This document shows positions 22,749-30,281 of a DNA stretch of 30,281 nt, piece by piece (the first letter of the stretch is position 1; each line of letters begins with the position of its first letter). Origin of the DNA: JAZDHV01 sp043810355. GTDB lineage: Archaea; Nanobdellota; Nanobdellia; Woesearchaeales; JAGVYU01. The position numbers were made by a program, and so were the translations under genes. The DNA is taken from NCBI GenBank assembly GCA_043810355.1, contig JBDROB010000079.1:1-30281 (forward strand), read 5' to 3'. The notes under the pieces were generated by a model. The model was not told the origin of the DNA. It was given only the letters and a program-made list of their open reading frames with translations, and did no database searches.

Positions 22749-24167
22749 ATGCAATATATAAGCACTAGGGGAGGGATGAATCCTTGTTCTTTCTCAGATG
22801 TTTTGCTTATGGGAACTGCTTCAAACAATGGTCTCTCAGTTCCAATAAACATACCTAAATTCTCAAAACCAGAATTAAAAGAAATGAGCAAATATTCTTA
22901 TCAAGAATTAGCATTAAAAATCCTGAAAATCTTCTGCAATGACATTCCAGAAAATGATTTAAAACAAATAATTAACAAAACATTCTCAAAAAAGCATTTC
23001 ACAACAGAAGAAATAACACCTGTAGATCAAACCTACACTGATTTCTATATAGCTCATCTGTCAGAAGGTCCTACTTATTCATTTAAAGATTTAGCCCTCC
23101 AGCTTGTCCTTCCATTGATGGAATATGTCCTGGACAAGCAGGATTCCTTCCTAAACATTGTCGCTGCAACCTCTGGTGACACTGGTTCTGCTACTGAAAA
23201 TCCTGCAATTGGCAAGAAAAGGATAAATGTTATCATGCTCACACCGCATAATAAGATGAGCAAATTCCAGACTGCTCAAATGTACACAATCAACCAACCT
23301 AATATTTTCAATATAGCTATAAATGGAGTATTTGATACTTGCCAGTTTATAAAAAAAGAGATTGATAAAGATTCTAAATTCAAAGAACAATATCATATTG
23401 GCGCAGCTAACTCAATAAACTGGGCAAGGATTGCTGCACAGATAATATACCAGTTCAAGGTTTACTTCAGCATAAAAATATCTTCATTAGAGCCAATTGA
23501 CATAGTCATTCCATCAGGAAACTTTGGTCATGCCCTATCAGCTTATTATGCAAGACAAATGGGTATTCCATTCAATAGGATAATTATTGCAACAAATGAA
23601 AACAATGTCTTAAATGAATTCTTTAAGACAGGAATTTATAAGATTAGAAAAAAGGAGGATGTGATTCCAACCAATTCTCCTTCAATGGATATTGCTATTT
23701 CATCAAATCTTGAAAGATTATTGTTCCATTTTTTCAATAATGACGAAAAAATAACAAAGAATCAAATGGAAAAATTATCAAAAACTGGTGAAATTGACTT
23801 AAATGAATATCCAGAATATAAAAAACATCTAGATCAATCCAACTTTTCATCTGGTGAATCAACTGATATTGAAAGAATAAATGTCATAAAAAGAATTTAT
23901 GAAGAAAAAAATATTATAATAGATCCTCATACAGCAGCTGGAGTAAAAGTTGCTTTTGAAAAAAAGCAAGATATCCCAATCCTTTGCATGGAAACAGCAA
24001 AGCCCTTTAAATTCAACCCTACAATAAAAAAAGCAATAAACAAACCTGCAGAAATGCCTAAAAAAGCAAAAGAAATGCAAAACAAAGAACAATTTTTCAC
24101 TGAAATGGAACCAGATATTGAAAAAGTCAAGAATTTTATCAGAAAACATGCTCTTAGAGAGACTTAA
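22749..24167 (+). CDS. thrC: Threonine synthase
   Basis: A PLP enzyme that converts O-phosphohomoserine to threonine. The 472-residue protein has the E. coli/yeast-type layout: YISTRGG at the N-terminus, GLSVPINIPKF, PTYSFKDLALQLV with the PLP-binding Lys113, VAATSGDTGSA (phosphate-binding loop), NSINWARIAAQIIYQ and VPSGNFGH-like IPSGNFGHALSAYYA. The C-terminal DPHTAAG motif is present. A TTTTAAAA box 26 bp upstream fits a leaderless ATG at 22749. Other threonine-pathway genes are not in the window. Confidence 0.94.
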   Translation: MQYISTRGGMNPCSFSDVLLMGTASNNGLSVPINIPKFSKPELKEMSKYSYQELALKILKIFCNDIPENDLKQIINKTFSKKHFTTEEITPVDQTYTDFYIAHLSEGPTYSFKDLALQLVLPLMEYVLDKQDSFLNIVAATSGDTGSATENPAIGKKRINVIMLTPHNKMSKFQTAQMYTINQPNIFNIAINGVFDTCQFIKKEIDKDSKFKEQYHIGAANSINWARIAAQIIYQFKVYFSIKISSLEPIDIVIPSGNFGHALSAYYARQMGIPFNRIIIATNENNVLNEFFKTGIYKIRKKEDVIPTNSPSMDIAISSNLERLLFHFFNNDEKITKNQMEKLSKTGEIDLNEYPEYKKHLDQSNFSSGESTDIERINVIKRIYEEKNIIIDPHTAAGVKVAFEKKQDIPILCMETAKPFKFNPTIKKAINKPAEMPKKAKEMQNKEQFFTEMEPDIEKVKNFIRKHALRET

Positions 24168-24190
24168 TTTCCTTTCTATTAACACTCATT

Positions 24191-24514
24191 TCAGCTTTTC
24201 CATTTCTTTCTCTTAGTATAAGGAAACCTCATATATTTCTTGCATTCAAGGCAATAATATACAACATGTCCTTCTCTTGTACGAACCCTTAAACTCTTCC
24301 CAGCAACAAATAGATTATAGCAATGCTTGCAAAACCTTCTTTTCAGCTCCCGAGGCAGCCTTATCTTATGCTTCATCTGTAATCTGCGGGCCTTTTTCAC
24401 ATATTTATTTGCCAATTCCTTATCCTTATCAAATTTAGACCTGGCAAAATCAATATATTCTTGTACCTTAGAAATCACTTCATTCCTGTTGATTATCTTC
24501 TTTTTCTTTGCCAT
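24191..24514 (-). CDS. rnp4: Ribonuclease P protein component 4 (Rpp21/Rpr2 family)
   Basis: A 107-residue subunit of archaeal RNase P, which trims tRNA 5' leaders. The N-terminal helical part (VQEYIDFARSKFDKDKELAN, YVKKARRLQMKHKIRLP) is followed by the zinc ribbon: FCKHC and YYCLECKKYMRFPY, with four cysteines in two CxxC pairs. Length and order match Rpp21 homologues. The ATG at 24514 is preceded by GAGGG. Its presence implies that the organism uses a canonical RNA-based RNase P. It converges with threonine synthase. Confidence 0.92.
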   Translation of the reverse strand: MAKKKKIINRNEVISKVQEYIDFARSKFDKDKELANKYVKKARRLQMKHKIRLPRELKRRFCKHCYNLFVAGKSLRVRTREGHVVYYCLECKKYMRFPYTKRKKWKS

Positions 24515-24587
24515 ATTAACCCTCTACTCAATTGTATTTAATAAATTTGCTAAAAATATTTAAACAACACTATACTAGTATTTCATT

Positions 24588-25841
24588 ATGTGGGAATTTA
24601 TTAAGAAATTATTCAAAAAAGAAGAAGATAACCCAATAGAGATATCTGAATCTAATATCATCAATTGGTTTGATGAAAAGATTGCTGAATTGAGCAAAGA
24701 CTTGGATGAGAACCTCAAATCAATGAAATTAAACATATATGAAGAGATAAAAACAACTCAAAAGAATCTTGAAATTTTAGGAAATGCATCTCTCAGAAAT
24801 CCTGATATTTCTATGAAAGAAAAGCATATGATGCATGGCAACAGGCAGGCATATTTAAGAAAGATTGATGTTTTCCTTAACCAAATAAATGTTAATGAGA
24901 ATAATTATTCAAAATTATTGAATTTCTGTGACTTTTTTGAGACAAACCTTATTGAGCTTGGTAAATCAACAGCAAGACAATATATGGTACTGCAACATTT
25001 TTTTGGAAATGAGTCAAGGGATGTTGCGATTAACTTAAAAAATCTTGAAAATCATATTAAAAGATTGAAGAACATGATCAAAGAATCCCAATATTTTAAG
25101 ATTCTTGAGATAAAAGATGATATTGCTGCCTATTTTAAGAAAAAAGCGCTCAAATTCAGTATTGGTGAGGATGTCAGCTCTTCTGCATCAAAAATAAATA
25201 AACTTACTGAAGAAAAAGACAGGATCAACAAGGAAATAAGGAAATTAGAGGCTTCTGAAGATTATAGGCAGATCCAATCTTTAGAAAAAAAATATCAGGA
25301 GATTGAAGAAAAAATAAATATTGAGCAAAACAAGTTCATTCATCTTTTCTCAGGTATTGAGACTGCTTTAAAGAAATATTCAAGAGTCACATTGCATGAC
25401 ACTAAGCTGATTGACAATTATCTTGACAAGCCTGTTATTGCCCTATCATCTGACAGCAGTTTTCAGATCTTATCTATCTTTGATGATTTGAGCAAGGCTG
25501 TGCTTGAAAACAAGCTTGATCTTAAGGATAAGAAGAGGGAAAAGACAATATCTGCTTTAAACAGCCTTGATGATGTTTTTCTTAGGAAATATGCAAATAA
25601 TATGAAAGAATTAGTTGCACAAAAAGATAAGATCCATGCAGATCTCACATTAAATGAGGTTAACAATAGGATTGAGATCTTGAGGGCAAAGATAATTGAC
25701 ATTGAGACAAATATTCTGGCATCAAGAAAACAAAAAGATTCTTTTTCAAATGAGTGGGATAAGATTGATCTTATTATTTTGAAGAAAGATATTGAAGATA
25801 AGATTAAGGATAAATTAGGATTAATGATAAGAATTTCTTAA
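24588..25841 (+). CDS. Coiled-coil protein of unknown function
   Basis: A 417-residue soluble protein dominated by long charged helices. It starts with a basic MWEFIKKLFKKEEDN segment, possibly an amphipathic membrane-binding helix. Coiled-coil-prone stretches lie at about residues 28-60, 140-165, 200-245 and 345-400 (e.g. KLTEEKDRINKEIRKLEA). No enzyme motif is seen. A TATTTAAAC box 28 bp before the ATG gives a leaderless start. It diverges from rnp4 and overlaps the convergent surface-protein gene by 4 nt. A structural role is inference from composition. Confidence 0.72.
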   Translation: MWEFIKKLFKKEEDNPIEISESNIINWFDEKIAELSKDLDENLKSMKLNIYEEIKTTQKNLEILGNASLRNPDISMKEKHMMHGNRQAYLRKIDVFLNQINVNENNYSKLLNFCDFFETNLIELGKSTARQYMVLQHFFGNESRDVAINLKNLENHIKRLKNMIKESQYFKILEIKDDIAAYFKKKALKFSIGEDVSSSASKINKLTEEKDRINKEIRKLEASEDYRQIQSLEKKYQEIEEKINIEQNKFIHLFSGIETALKKYSRVTLHDTKLIDNYLDKPVIALSSDSSFQILSIFDDLSKAVLENKLDLKDKKREKTISALNSLDDVFLRKYANNMKELVAQKDKIHADLTLNEVNNRIEILRAKIIDIETNILASRKQKDSFSNEWDKIDLIILKKDIEDKIKDKLGLMIRIS

Positions 25842-26416
25842 ATAACCTGTGATATTGGCAAGCAGCAGCACTTTATCTGATGTTGTTCATACCATACAGG
25901 GTCTTCTCCAGTTCTTATTCCTTTTAGATAACACCCAGCAGGGCATTCTACTGCTTCCCATTCAATTCCCAATATTTTATCATCGTGAGCCACGACTTGA
26001 TTTACCCAATTGCAGTTATTGTATTGTGCAAGAATATCATTTTTTAATATCACTCCCCCTTTAACATCAACATTACCATCAACATTCAGGTTCCCTCTCA
26101 AATTTAATGAAGGTTTTGGACTCTGTGCAGGATCAGTTGTTCCAATATATACATTTCCAGCTCCATCAATACCTAATGCTTTTTCAGTGCCTACATATTC
26201 ACCTATGAACTTGTCATCTGGATAAAATATCCAAAAGAATCCATCCTGAGGAAATGGGTAAAGTGATGCTCCTCTGACATCTTCAAGATGATGCCCTGGA
26301 TCAGGTATCTCCTGTCCTCCAGCTGCAGCATAGACAAATAGTATTATTCCGATGGCTGCTACAATAGTAACTAGAGCATAAAAATGCTTTTTCTCAATAT
26401 TTACCTCAATTTTCAT
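25838..26416 (-). CDS. Membrane-anchored surface protein with tail-fibre-like repeats and Cys-rich tip
   Basis: A 192-residue protein. Residues about 10-32 form one hydrophobic segment (HFYALVTIVAAIGIILFVYA), an uncleaved anchor or pilin-like helix preceded by charged residues. The exposed part contains GAGNVYIGTTDPAQSPKPSL and LRGNLNVDGNVDVKGG, resembling the GNVGIGTT...V-x-G-N stem repeats of phage tail-fibre and pilus-tip adhesins. The C-terminal 60 residues hold seven Cys (CNW, VECPAGCYLKGI, IKCCCLP), suggesting a disulfide-rich binding tip. GGTG lies 8 bases before the ATG. A host-contact or adhesin role is inference. Confidence 0.7.
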   Translation of the reverse strand: MKIEVNIEKKHFYALVTIVAAIGIILFVYAAAGGQEIPDPGHHLEDVRGASLYPFPQDGFFWIFYPDDKFIGEYVGTEKALGIDGAGNVYIGTTDPAQSPKPSLNLRGNLNVDGNVDVKGGVILKNDILAQYNNCNWVNQVVAHDDKILGIEWEAVECPAGCYLKGIRTGEDPVWYEQHQIKCCCLPISQVI

Positions 26417-26481
26417 TGATCATACACCTATTTTTTAATTATTACTTCAATTAAGAATTTGTATATATAAATTTTTCCCTA

Positions 26482-27717
26482 TTATTTTTTCAATGGAATT
26501 ATTCCAGGAAGCATACCTCTCTTTTCTATAAATTGCAGCATTGCCCCGCCACCAGTTGATATTTTTAGGTCATTGGCATATGGATTTCCATGGATTGCTC
26601 TGAGTGTCTCTCCTCCTCCTGCAACTTTAAGGACTGCTTCAGGAGATTCTGCAATTGCTTTCAGTATTCCATCACTTCCTTTTGCAAAATCATCAATCTC
26701 AAATACACCAGCAGGCCCATTCCATGCTATTGTCCCTGCCTTAGCTAACTCACTTCCATATAATTCAACAGTCCTTGGTCCGATATCCAGAATTATTTCA
26801 CCCCCCTTGATATTATCTCCCCTGTCAATATTAACTGTCCTTACATCACTATAATTCCCCTCTTTAACTTCATCAACATTCTTTGCATTTGCTACAACTA
26901 CATCTATTGGAGTTCCAAAAGCATAATGTCCCATTAATATTTTTGCAGTCTCAACTGATCCTTCTTCATAAAATGAATTTCCAACTTCATGGCCTTGTGC
27001 TTTTAAGAATGTGTTTGCCATTGCTCCTACAATGCATAATTTATATCTTTTTACTAACTCATTGATGACTCCAATCTTGTCAGATACTTTTGCTCCACCA
27101 ATGACTGCCACAGGATATCCTTCAGGATTCAATAATCCAGTAAGCATGTGTATCTCATCGACCATCAGCCTTCCTGCAATCACTGGCCTTTGATGATTCC
27201 TAAAATAAATGGGTAATCCAATAGTAGACGCATCAGTCGTATTATGAGCTGTTCCAAATGAATTATTAACATAAATATCTCCTAGCTCTGCTAATTCTTC
27301 AACAAATACTTTATCATTTTTCTTTTCTCTTTTATCATATCTCAGATTTTGAAGAAGTATAACCTCTCCTGGCTCCATTTCACCAATCTTAGCTTTTGCT
27401 CCATAACTACAATCATCAGCAAATCCAACTTCTACCCCTAATGATTTTTGTAAATAATCTTTAACTGGTCTAAGTGAAAACTCAGGTTCTCTTTCTTTTG
27501 GTCTTCCCAAATGAGACATAAGAATTACTTTTGCTCCCATTTTTCTAAGATCATTAATAGTCTTTAATGAAGCATCAATCCTAGTAGTATCATCAATCTC
27601 TCCATCATTAAACCCAACATTATAATCACATCTTGTAAGAACTCTCTTTCCTCCAACATCTTGAAGATCATCAATAGTAAGAAGACTATACCCTAATTCT
27701 CTTTCAATATCAGCCAT
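26482..27717 (-). CDS. pgk: Phosphoglycerate kinase, bacterial-type
   Basis: Interconverts 1,3-bisphosphoglycerate and 3-phosphoglycerate with ADP/ATP in glycolysis. The 411-residue protein has the PGK series: RCDYNVGFNDG, MSHLGRPKE, LLQNLRYD, YVNNSFGTAH, AVIGGAKVSDKIGVI, TIAWNGPAGVFE, VAGGGETLRAI and STGGGAMLQFIE. It looks bacterial rather than classic archaeal. ATG 27717 is chosen over an ATG 15 bp upstream because GGAG lies 6 bases before it, inside the longer reading. Unusual details: the usual NVP is NVG, and VNDAFGTAHR is VNNSFGTAHN followed by a one-residue insertion, replacing the conserved substrate Arg. It follows GAPDH on the same strand. Confidence 0.94.
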   Translation of the reverse strand: MADIERELGYSLLTIDDLQDVGGKRVLTRCDYNVGFNDGEIDDTTRIDASLKTINDLRKMGAKVILMSHLGRPKEREPEFSLRPVKDYLQKSLGVEVGFADDCSYGAKAKIGEMEPGEVILLQNLRYDKREKKNDKVFVEELAELGDIYVNNSFGTAHNTTDASTIGLPIYFRNHQRPVIAGRLMVDEIHMLTGLLNPEGYPVAVIGGAKVSDKIGVINELVKRYKLCIVGAMANTFLKAQGHEVGNSFYEEGSVETAKILMGHYAFGTPIDVVVANAKNVDEVKEGNYSDVRTVNIDRGDNIKGGEIILDIGPRTVELYGSELAKAGTIAWNGPAGVFEIDDFAKGSDGILKAIAESPEAVLKVAGGGETLRAIHGNPYANDLKISTGGGAMLQFIEKRGMLPGIIPLKK

Positions 27718-27771
27718 TATATTCTCCAGCATAATTCTGTAGGAATATTACATTATTTTTATACATTGCCT

Positions 27772-27792
27772 CACAAAAAATTATTTTTTGTG
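27772..27792. terminator. Hairpin between GAPDH and PGK genes
   Basis: CACAAAAAA (27772-27780) and TTTTTTGTG (27784-27792) form a perfect 9-bp stem with a 3-nt loop. It lies after the GAPDH stop and upstream of the PGK promoter-like TATAAAAAT. As a U-rich stem it could end or pause the GAPDH transcript, or uncouple expression of the two genes. Confidence 0.4.
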
Positions 27793-27865
27793 GGTTTCGT
27801 AATTCTTTGTTGGTCATCTCTAGAACCATGCTTAAAGACTCCAAAGGATTTATTGGCATCCTACT

Positions 27866-27886
27866 AATCATGGTTTTCCCATGATT
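27866..27886. terminator. Hairpin spanning the GAPDH stop codon
   Basis: AATCATGG (27866-27873) pairs perfectly with CCATGATT (27879-27886) around a 5-nt loop; the GAPDH stop codon lies inside it. Such a stable stem at the stop could protect or define the transcript end. It may also be a coincidence of codon choice. Confidence 0.35.
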
Positions 27887-28866
27887 TCTATCATGTCGAC
27901 CATTCTTGTAGAATATCCCCACTCATTGTCATACCATGAAAAAACCTTTACAAGGTTTCCATTCACTTTTGTTAGTGTTGCATCAAATATGCCTGAATGT
28001 GGATTACCTATGATGTCAGTTGAGACAAGTGCCTCTTCGCTGTATTCAAGGATTCCTTTCAGATATGTCTGGGATGCTTTTTTCATTGCCTTGTTAACTT
28101 GTTCAACAGTAACATTTTTCTTAAGCAGGCATGTAAAATCAGTCAAGCTTCCGCATGGTGTTGGAACCCTTACAGCAGTCCCATCCAATTTCCCTTTTAG
28201 ATTAGTAAAAACCTCTGTTACTGCTGTTGCAGCTCCTGTTGTTGTTGGAATTATGTTCATTGCTGCTGCCCTAGCCCGACGCAAATCCTTATGTGGCAGA
28301 TCCAATATTTTCTGGTCATTGGTATAACTATGGATTGTTGTCATAAATCCTTTATCAATCCCAAATTCTTTGTCAAGCACCTGTACTACTGGGACTAATG
28401 AATTTGTCGTGCAAGAAGCATTTGATATTATATTGTCATTTTTGCACATCTTCTGGTTTGCACCCATCACAACTGTAGGAATTGGATTTTCTCCTTTTCC
28501 AGGAGCACTCAGCAATACTTTTTTTGCACCTGCTTTGATATGTTTCTCAGCATCTTCTCTTTTTGTGAAGAATCCTGTGCTTTCAACAACAACATCTATC
28601 TTAAGGTTTTTCCATGGGAGTTTTTCAGGGTCTTTTTCTGAAAAGACAAGGACTTTCTTCCCATTGACAATGATGCATCCTTTTCCTGCCTTTACATCTG
28701 CATCAAGTATTCCATGCACAGAGTCATATTTCAGAAGATGTGCAAGTGTCTCAACATCACTAAGGTCATTAATTGCAACAAAATCAATATTCTTCTCTTT
28801 CAAGCCTGCTCGTAAGACCATCCGTCCTATTCGGCCAAATCCATTGATCGCAACCCTAACCATCAT
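27868..28866 (-). CDS. gap: Glyceraldehyde-3-phosphate dehydrogenase, bacterial/eukaryal class I
   Basis: Oxidatively phosphorylates glyceraldehyde-3-phosphate to 1,3-bisphosphoglycerate with NAD. The 332-residue protein shows RVAINGFGRIGR (Rossmann glycine motif), AINDL with Asp34 favouring NAD, ISNASCTTNSLVPV with catalytic Cys152, and TTIHSYTND with His179. The C-terminal SWYDNEWGYS is also class I. Classic archaeal GAPDH (class II) looks different, so this gene is of bacterial origin, as in several DPANN lineages. GAGGT lies 5 bases before ATG 28866; the next codon is also ATG, so the start is uncertain by one residue. Its product is the substrate of the PGK encoded next. Confidence 0.95.
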   Translation of the reverse strand: MMVRVAINGFGRIGRMVLRAGLKEKNIDFVAINDLSDVETLAHLLKYDSVHGILDADVKAGKGCIIVNGKKVLVFSEKDPEKLPWKNLKIDVVVESTGFFTKREDAEKHIKAGAKKVLLSAPGKGENPIPTVVMGANQKMCKNDNIISNASCTTNSLVPVVQVLDKEFGIDKGFMTTIHSYTNDQKILDLPHKDLRRARAAAMNIIPTTTGAATAVTEVFTNLKGKLDGTAVRVPTPCGSLTDFTCLLKKNVTVEQVNKAMKKASQTYLKGILEYSEEALVSTDIIGNPHSGIFDATLTKVNGNLVKVFSWYDNEWGYSTRMVDMIEIMGKP

Positions 28867-28965
28867 TATCAACCTCTTTTTGATTACTTTGATATTTATT
28901 CCTAATTATGATACCAATCCAGTAATACTACTATATATAATTTTTGCATCAACGAATAGACTTGT

Positions 28966-30084
28966 CTAAAAAATCACTTTATCATAATTTCCAGAAAGAG
29001 CTATGATTGCTGGTGTATTCCAACAAGCCCATGAATTACAATAATTATCTACACCATCAACATGTAAAAACAAGTTATGTTTCCTATCTAAGTTAGGGGA
29101 AGTTCTTCCCTCTAATAATGCACTTTCTAATTCTCCAGCAATAAATCCTTCACCGATTGCTCTTGCAAAAGCTAACATTTGGCTGTTTATTTCTAAATCC
29201 CAATTCTCTCCTCTTATTTTTCTTTCTTCAGGATCATAGAATTCTTGCACTAATCCATCAAATAATTCTCTTGCCCTTCCTTCTTTTCCAAGATTATGGT
29301 ATAATATTCCTAAATTAATCTGGGCTTGAGCCATATCTGCACTTCTTCCCTCTGCCCATAAATATCCTCTGTCAGGTCCATTTCCACCATCTCTAAAAAG
29401 AAAACCAGACATACAGTGGCATGTTGATGGTTTATATCTTTCTCCAGCTCTAAAATGGCTTTCAATAGTTTCCAATAATTGATCTCTTTCATCATATTTT
29501 CCTAACTCATGTAATGCAACTGCAAATGCTACATTCACAGGAAAATGCAATGAAAACAAATAATTAAAGACAGACCTCTCATTTCCAGATTCTAGTACTT
29601 CAGCAGATGAATATAATCCAAACTCTTTTTTATAACATTGCACTTTTATTTCTCTTAATAATTCATCTGTTTCCTCAAACCTTCCTAATGTGTGACACAT
29701 AATTAGAGCTCGAGCTTGATTTATATGTCGAGTAGACGTATCAGGATTAAGGTTGCCATATGCATACTCAAGTGCTTCTGAAGGTTCAGAACACCCTCCA
29801 GCAAGAACATATAGATCTACTAATAAATCTCCATATTCTTGACAAAAAGGTTTATCTCCAATAGAATAAAATGCAAAAAATGTCTCTATACTATCTCCAC
29901 TATGCAAACGTCCCCTAGTTGTTGGTTTCCATCTTCCTTGTTCTAATTCCAATTCTTCTTCAAATAATCTTCTTTCAGGTTTATAAAAATGTGTTTTTAA
30001 AGCATGGGCTATATCTAAAGCTTCTTCATTTGCAACATCTCTAGCAAATCGTCCACCCCTCAAGTCCATTGTTAATTGTCCCAT
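28966..30084 (-). CDS. Unknown protein of repeated alpha-helical hairpins (TPR- or alpha/alpha-toroid-like)
   Basis: A 372-residue, acidic, mostly helical protein with no family I can name. Recurrent helix pairs carry an A-x-x-L/M-x-x-L-G-x-x-E/D pattern: ARALIMCHTLGRFEETDELL, FAVALHELGKYDERDQLLET, AQINLGILYHNLGKEGRARE and MLAFARAIGEGFIAGELESA. These resemble TPR helices or the hairpins of alpha/alpha-toroid enzymes. Conserved-looking polar spots are STCHCMSGFLFRDGG and YCNSWACWNTPAI. No signal peptide is seen, so it is cytoplasmic. ATG 30084 is chosen over an adjacent TTG at 30087; a TTAAATAAT box lies about 27 bp upstream. Whether it is a scaffold or a sugar-acting enzyme cannot be decided. 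Confidence 0.68.
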   Translation of the reverse strand: MGQLTMDLRGGRFARDVANEEALDIAHALKTHFYKPERRLFEEELELEQGRWKPTTRGRLHSGDSIETFFAFYSIGDKPFCQEYGDLLVDLYVLAGGCSEPSEALEYAYGNLNPDTSTRHINQARALIMCHTLGRFEETDELLREIKVQCYKKEFGLYSSAEVLESGNERSVFNYLFSLHFPVNVAFAVALHELGKYDERDQLLETIESHFRAGERYKPSTCHCMSGFLFRDGGNGPDRGYLWAEGRSADMAQAQINLGILYHNLGKEGRARELFDGLVQEFYDPEERKIRGENWDLEINSQMLAFARAIGEGFIAGELESALLEGRTSPNLDRKHNLFLHVDGVDNYCNSWACWNTPAIIALSGNYDKVIF

Positions 30085-30168
30085 CAACTTGTGGTATTCT
30101 TTTATATTATTTAAAGATTATTGGTATATTGTTCATAATCAACAGTATCTCCGATTAGAAATTAACTC

Positions 30169-30236
30169 CTCCTAAATGCTCAGAAAAAAGCAAATAGGAG
30201 AAGCTATGGTTTAATTTTGCTAATAAAACCATGGCT
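30169..30236. other. Tandem hairpins near the right edge
   Basis: Hairpin 1 pairs CTCCTA (30169-30174) with TAGGAG (30195-30200), and TGCT (30177-30180) with AGCA (30189-30192), across a symmetric AA/AA internal loop. Hairpin 2 pairs AGCTATGGTTT (30202-30212) with AAACCATGGCT (30226-30236), one G-T pair in 11. They lie one base apart in a gene-free end segment (30085-30281), so they may be a small RNA, a leader element or the edge of a mobile element. Confidence 0.4.
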
Positions 30237-30281
30237 AATATAATATCTTATCTTCAAAAATGTTTCGATTCTGAAACAAGA

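Noticed and set aside
27710..27922. 70-codon minus-strand frame between GAPDH and PGK
   Set aside because: It overlaps the end of GAPDH and the PGK start in another frame, with no recognisable protein features.
28370..28969. 199-codon plus-strand frame opposite GAPDH
   Set aside because: It is antisense to a conserved enzyme and rich in Phe/Ser/Thr, typical of a shadow frame.

Overview
The window is strongly AT-rich and gene-dense and reads as a chromosomal piece of an archaeon, most likely a DPANN lineage close to Woesearchaeota/Pacearchaeota. Archaeal markers are the GatD/GatE tRNA amidotransferase, the RNase P protein Rpp21/Rnp4, a Cdc48-type double AAA+ ATPase, an archaeal type IV filament/secretion ATPase with two TadC-like platform proteins, and many genes with a TATA-like box centred about 26-29 nt before the start codon (leaderless transcripts). 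Other genes have archaeal GGTG/GAGGT ribosome sites. Bacterial-type GAPDH, bacterial-type phosphoglycerate kinase and an E. coli-like cyclopropane fatty acid synthase point to inter-domain gene transfer, as is common in DPANN. The assignment rests on recognised families, not on a phylogeny.

Layout. 1-2270: accessory edge, with the first 24 codons of an IS110-type transposase leaving the window on the left, a type II restriction-modification pair (C5-cytosine methyltransferase and Eco47II-like endonuclease, convergent with overlapping ends), and a frameshifted nuclease remnant. 2271-8609: B12/radical SAM enzyme, then a filament/secretion operon (membrane/coiled-coil/winged-helix protein, hexameric ATPase, two T2SF membrane proteins). 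8632-12629, minus strand: a translationally coupled trio (two small membrane proteins plus a P-loop-less KaiC-like protein), a 53-residue membrane protein, a winged-helix-like protein, Cfa and TatD. 12716-18294: a 40-residue pilin-like peptide, ParA, SpoIIM-family membrane protein, a conserved small protein, Cdc48 and a Lys/Ala-rich small membrane protein. 18295-18671: a gene-free stretch with a GC-richer, strongly folded segment that looks like a structured RNA. 18672-24167: GatD, an L-asparaginase on the opposite strand, GatE (short form lacking the usual insert domain) and threonine synthase. 24191-30084: RNase P subunit, coiled-coil protein, anchored surface/tail-fibre-like protein, PGK and GAPDH in tandem, and an unknown alpha-helical repeat protein.

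Functional ties: GatD+GatE form the Glu-tRNA(Gln) amidotransferase; GAPDH and PGK catalyse consecutive glycolytic steps; ATPase plus two platform proteins form the core of a type IV filament-like machine for which the 40-residue class III-signal peptide is a possible, unproven, substrate. The most notable points are the folded RNA candidate at 18364-18509, the insert-less GatE, the E. coli-like Cfa in an ether-lipid organism, the family of GAATTCGTTCCTTATTAA intergenic repeats, and the miniature pilin-like gene. No rRNA, tRNA or CRISPR array was found.
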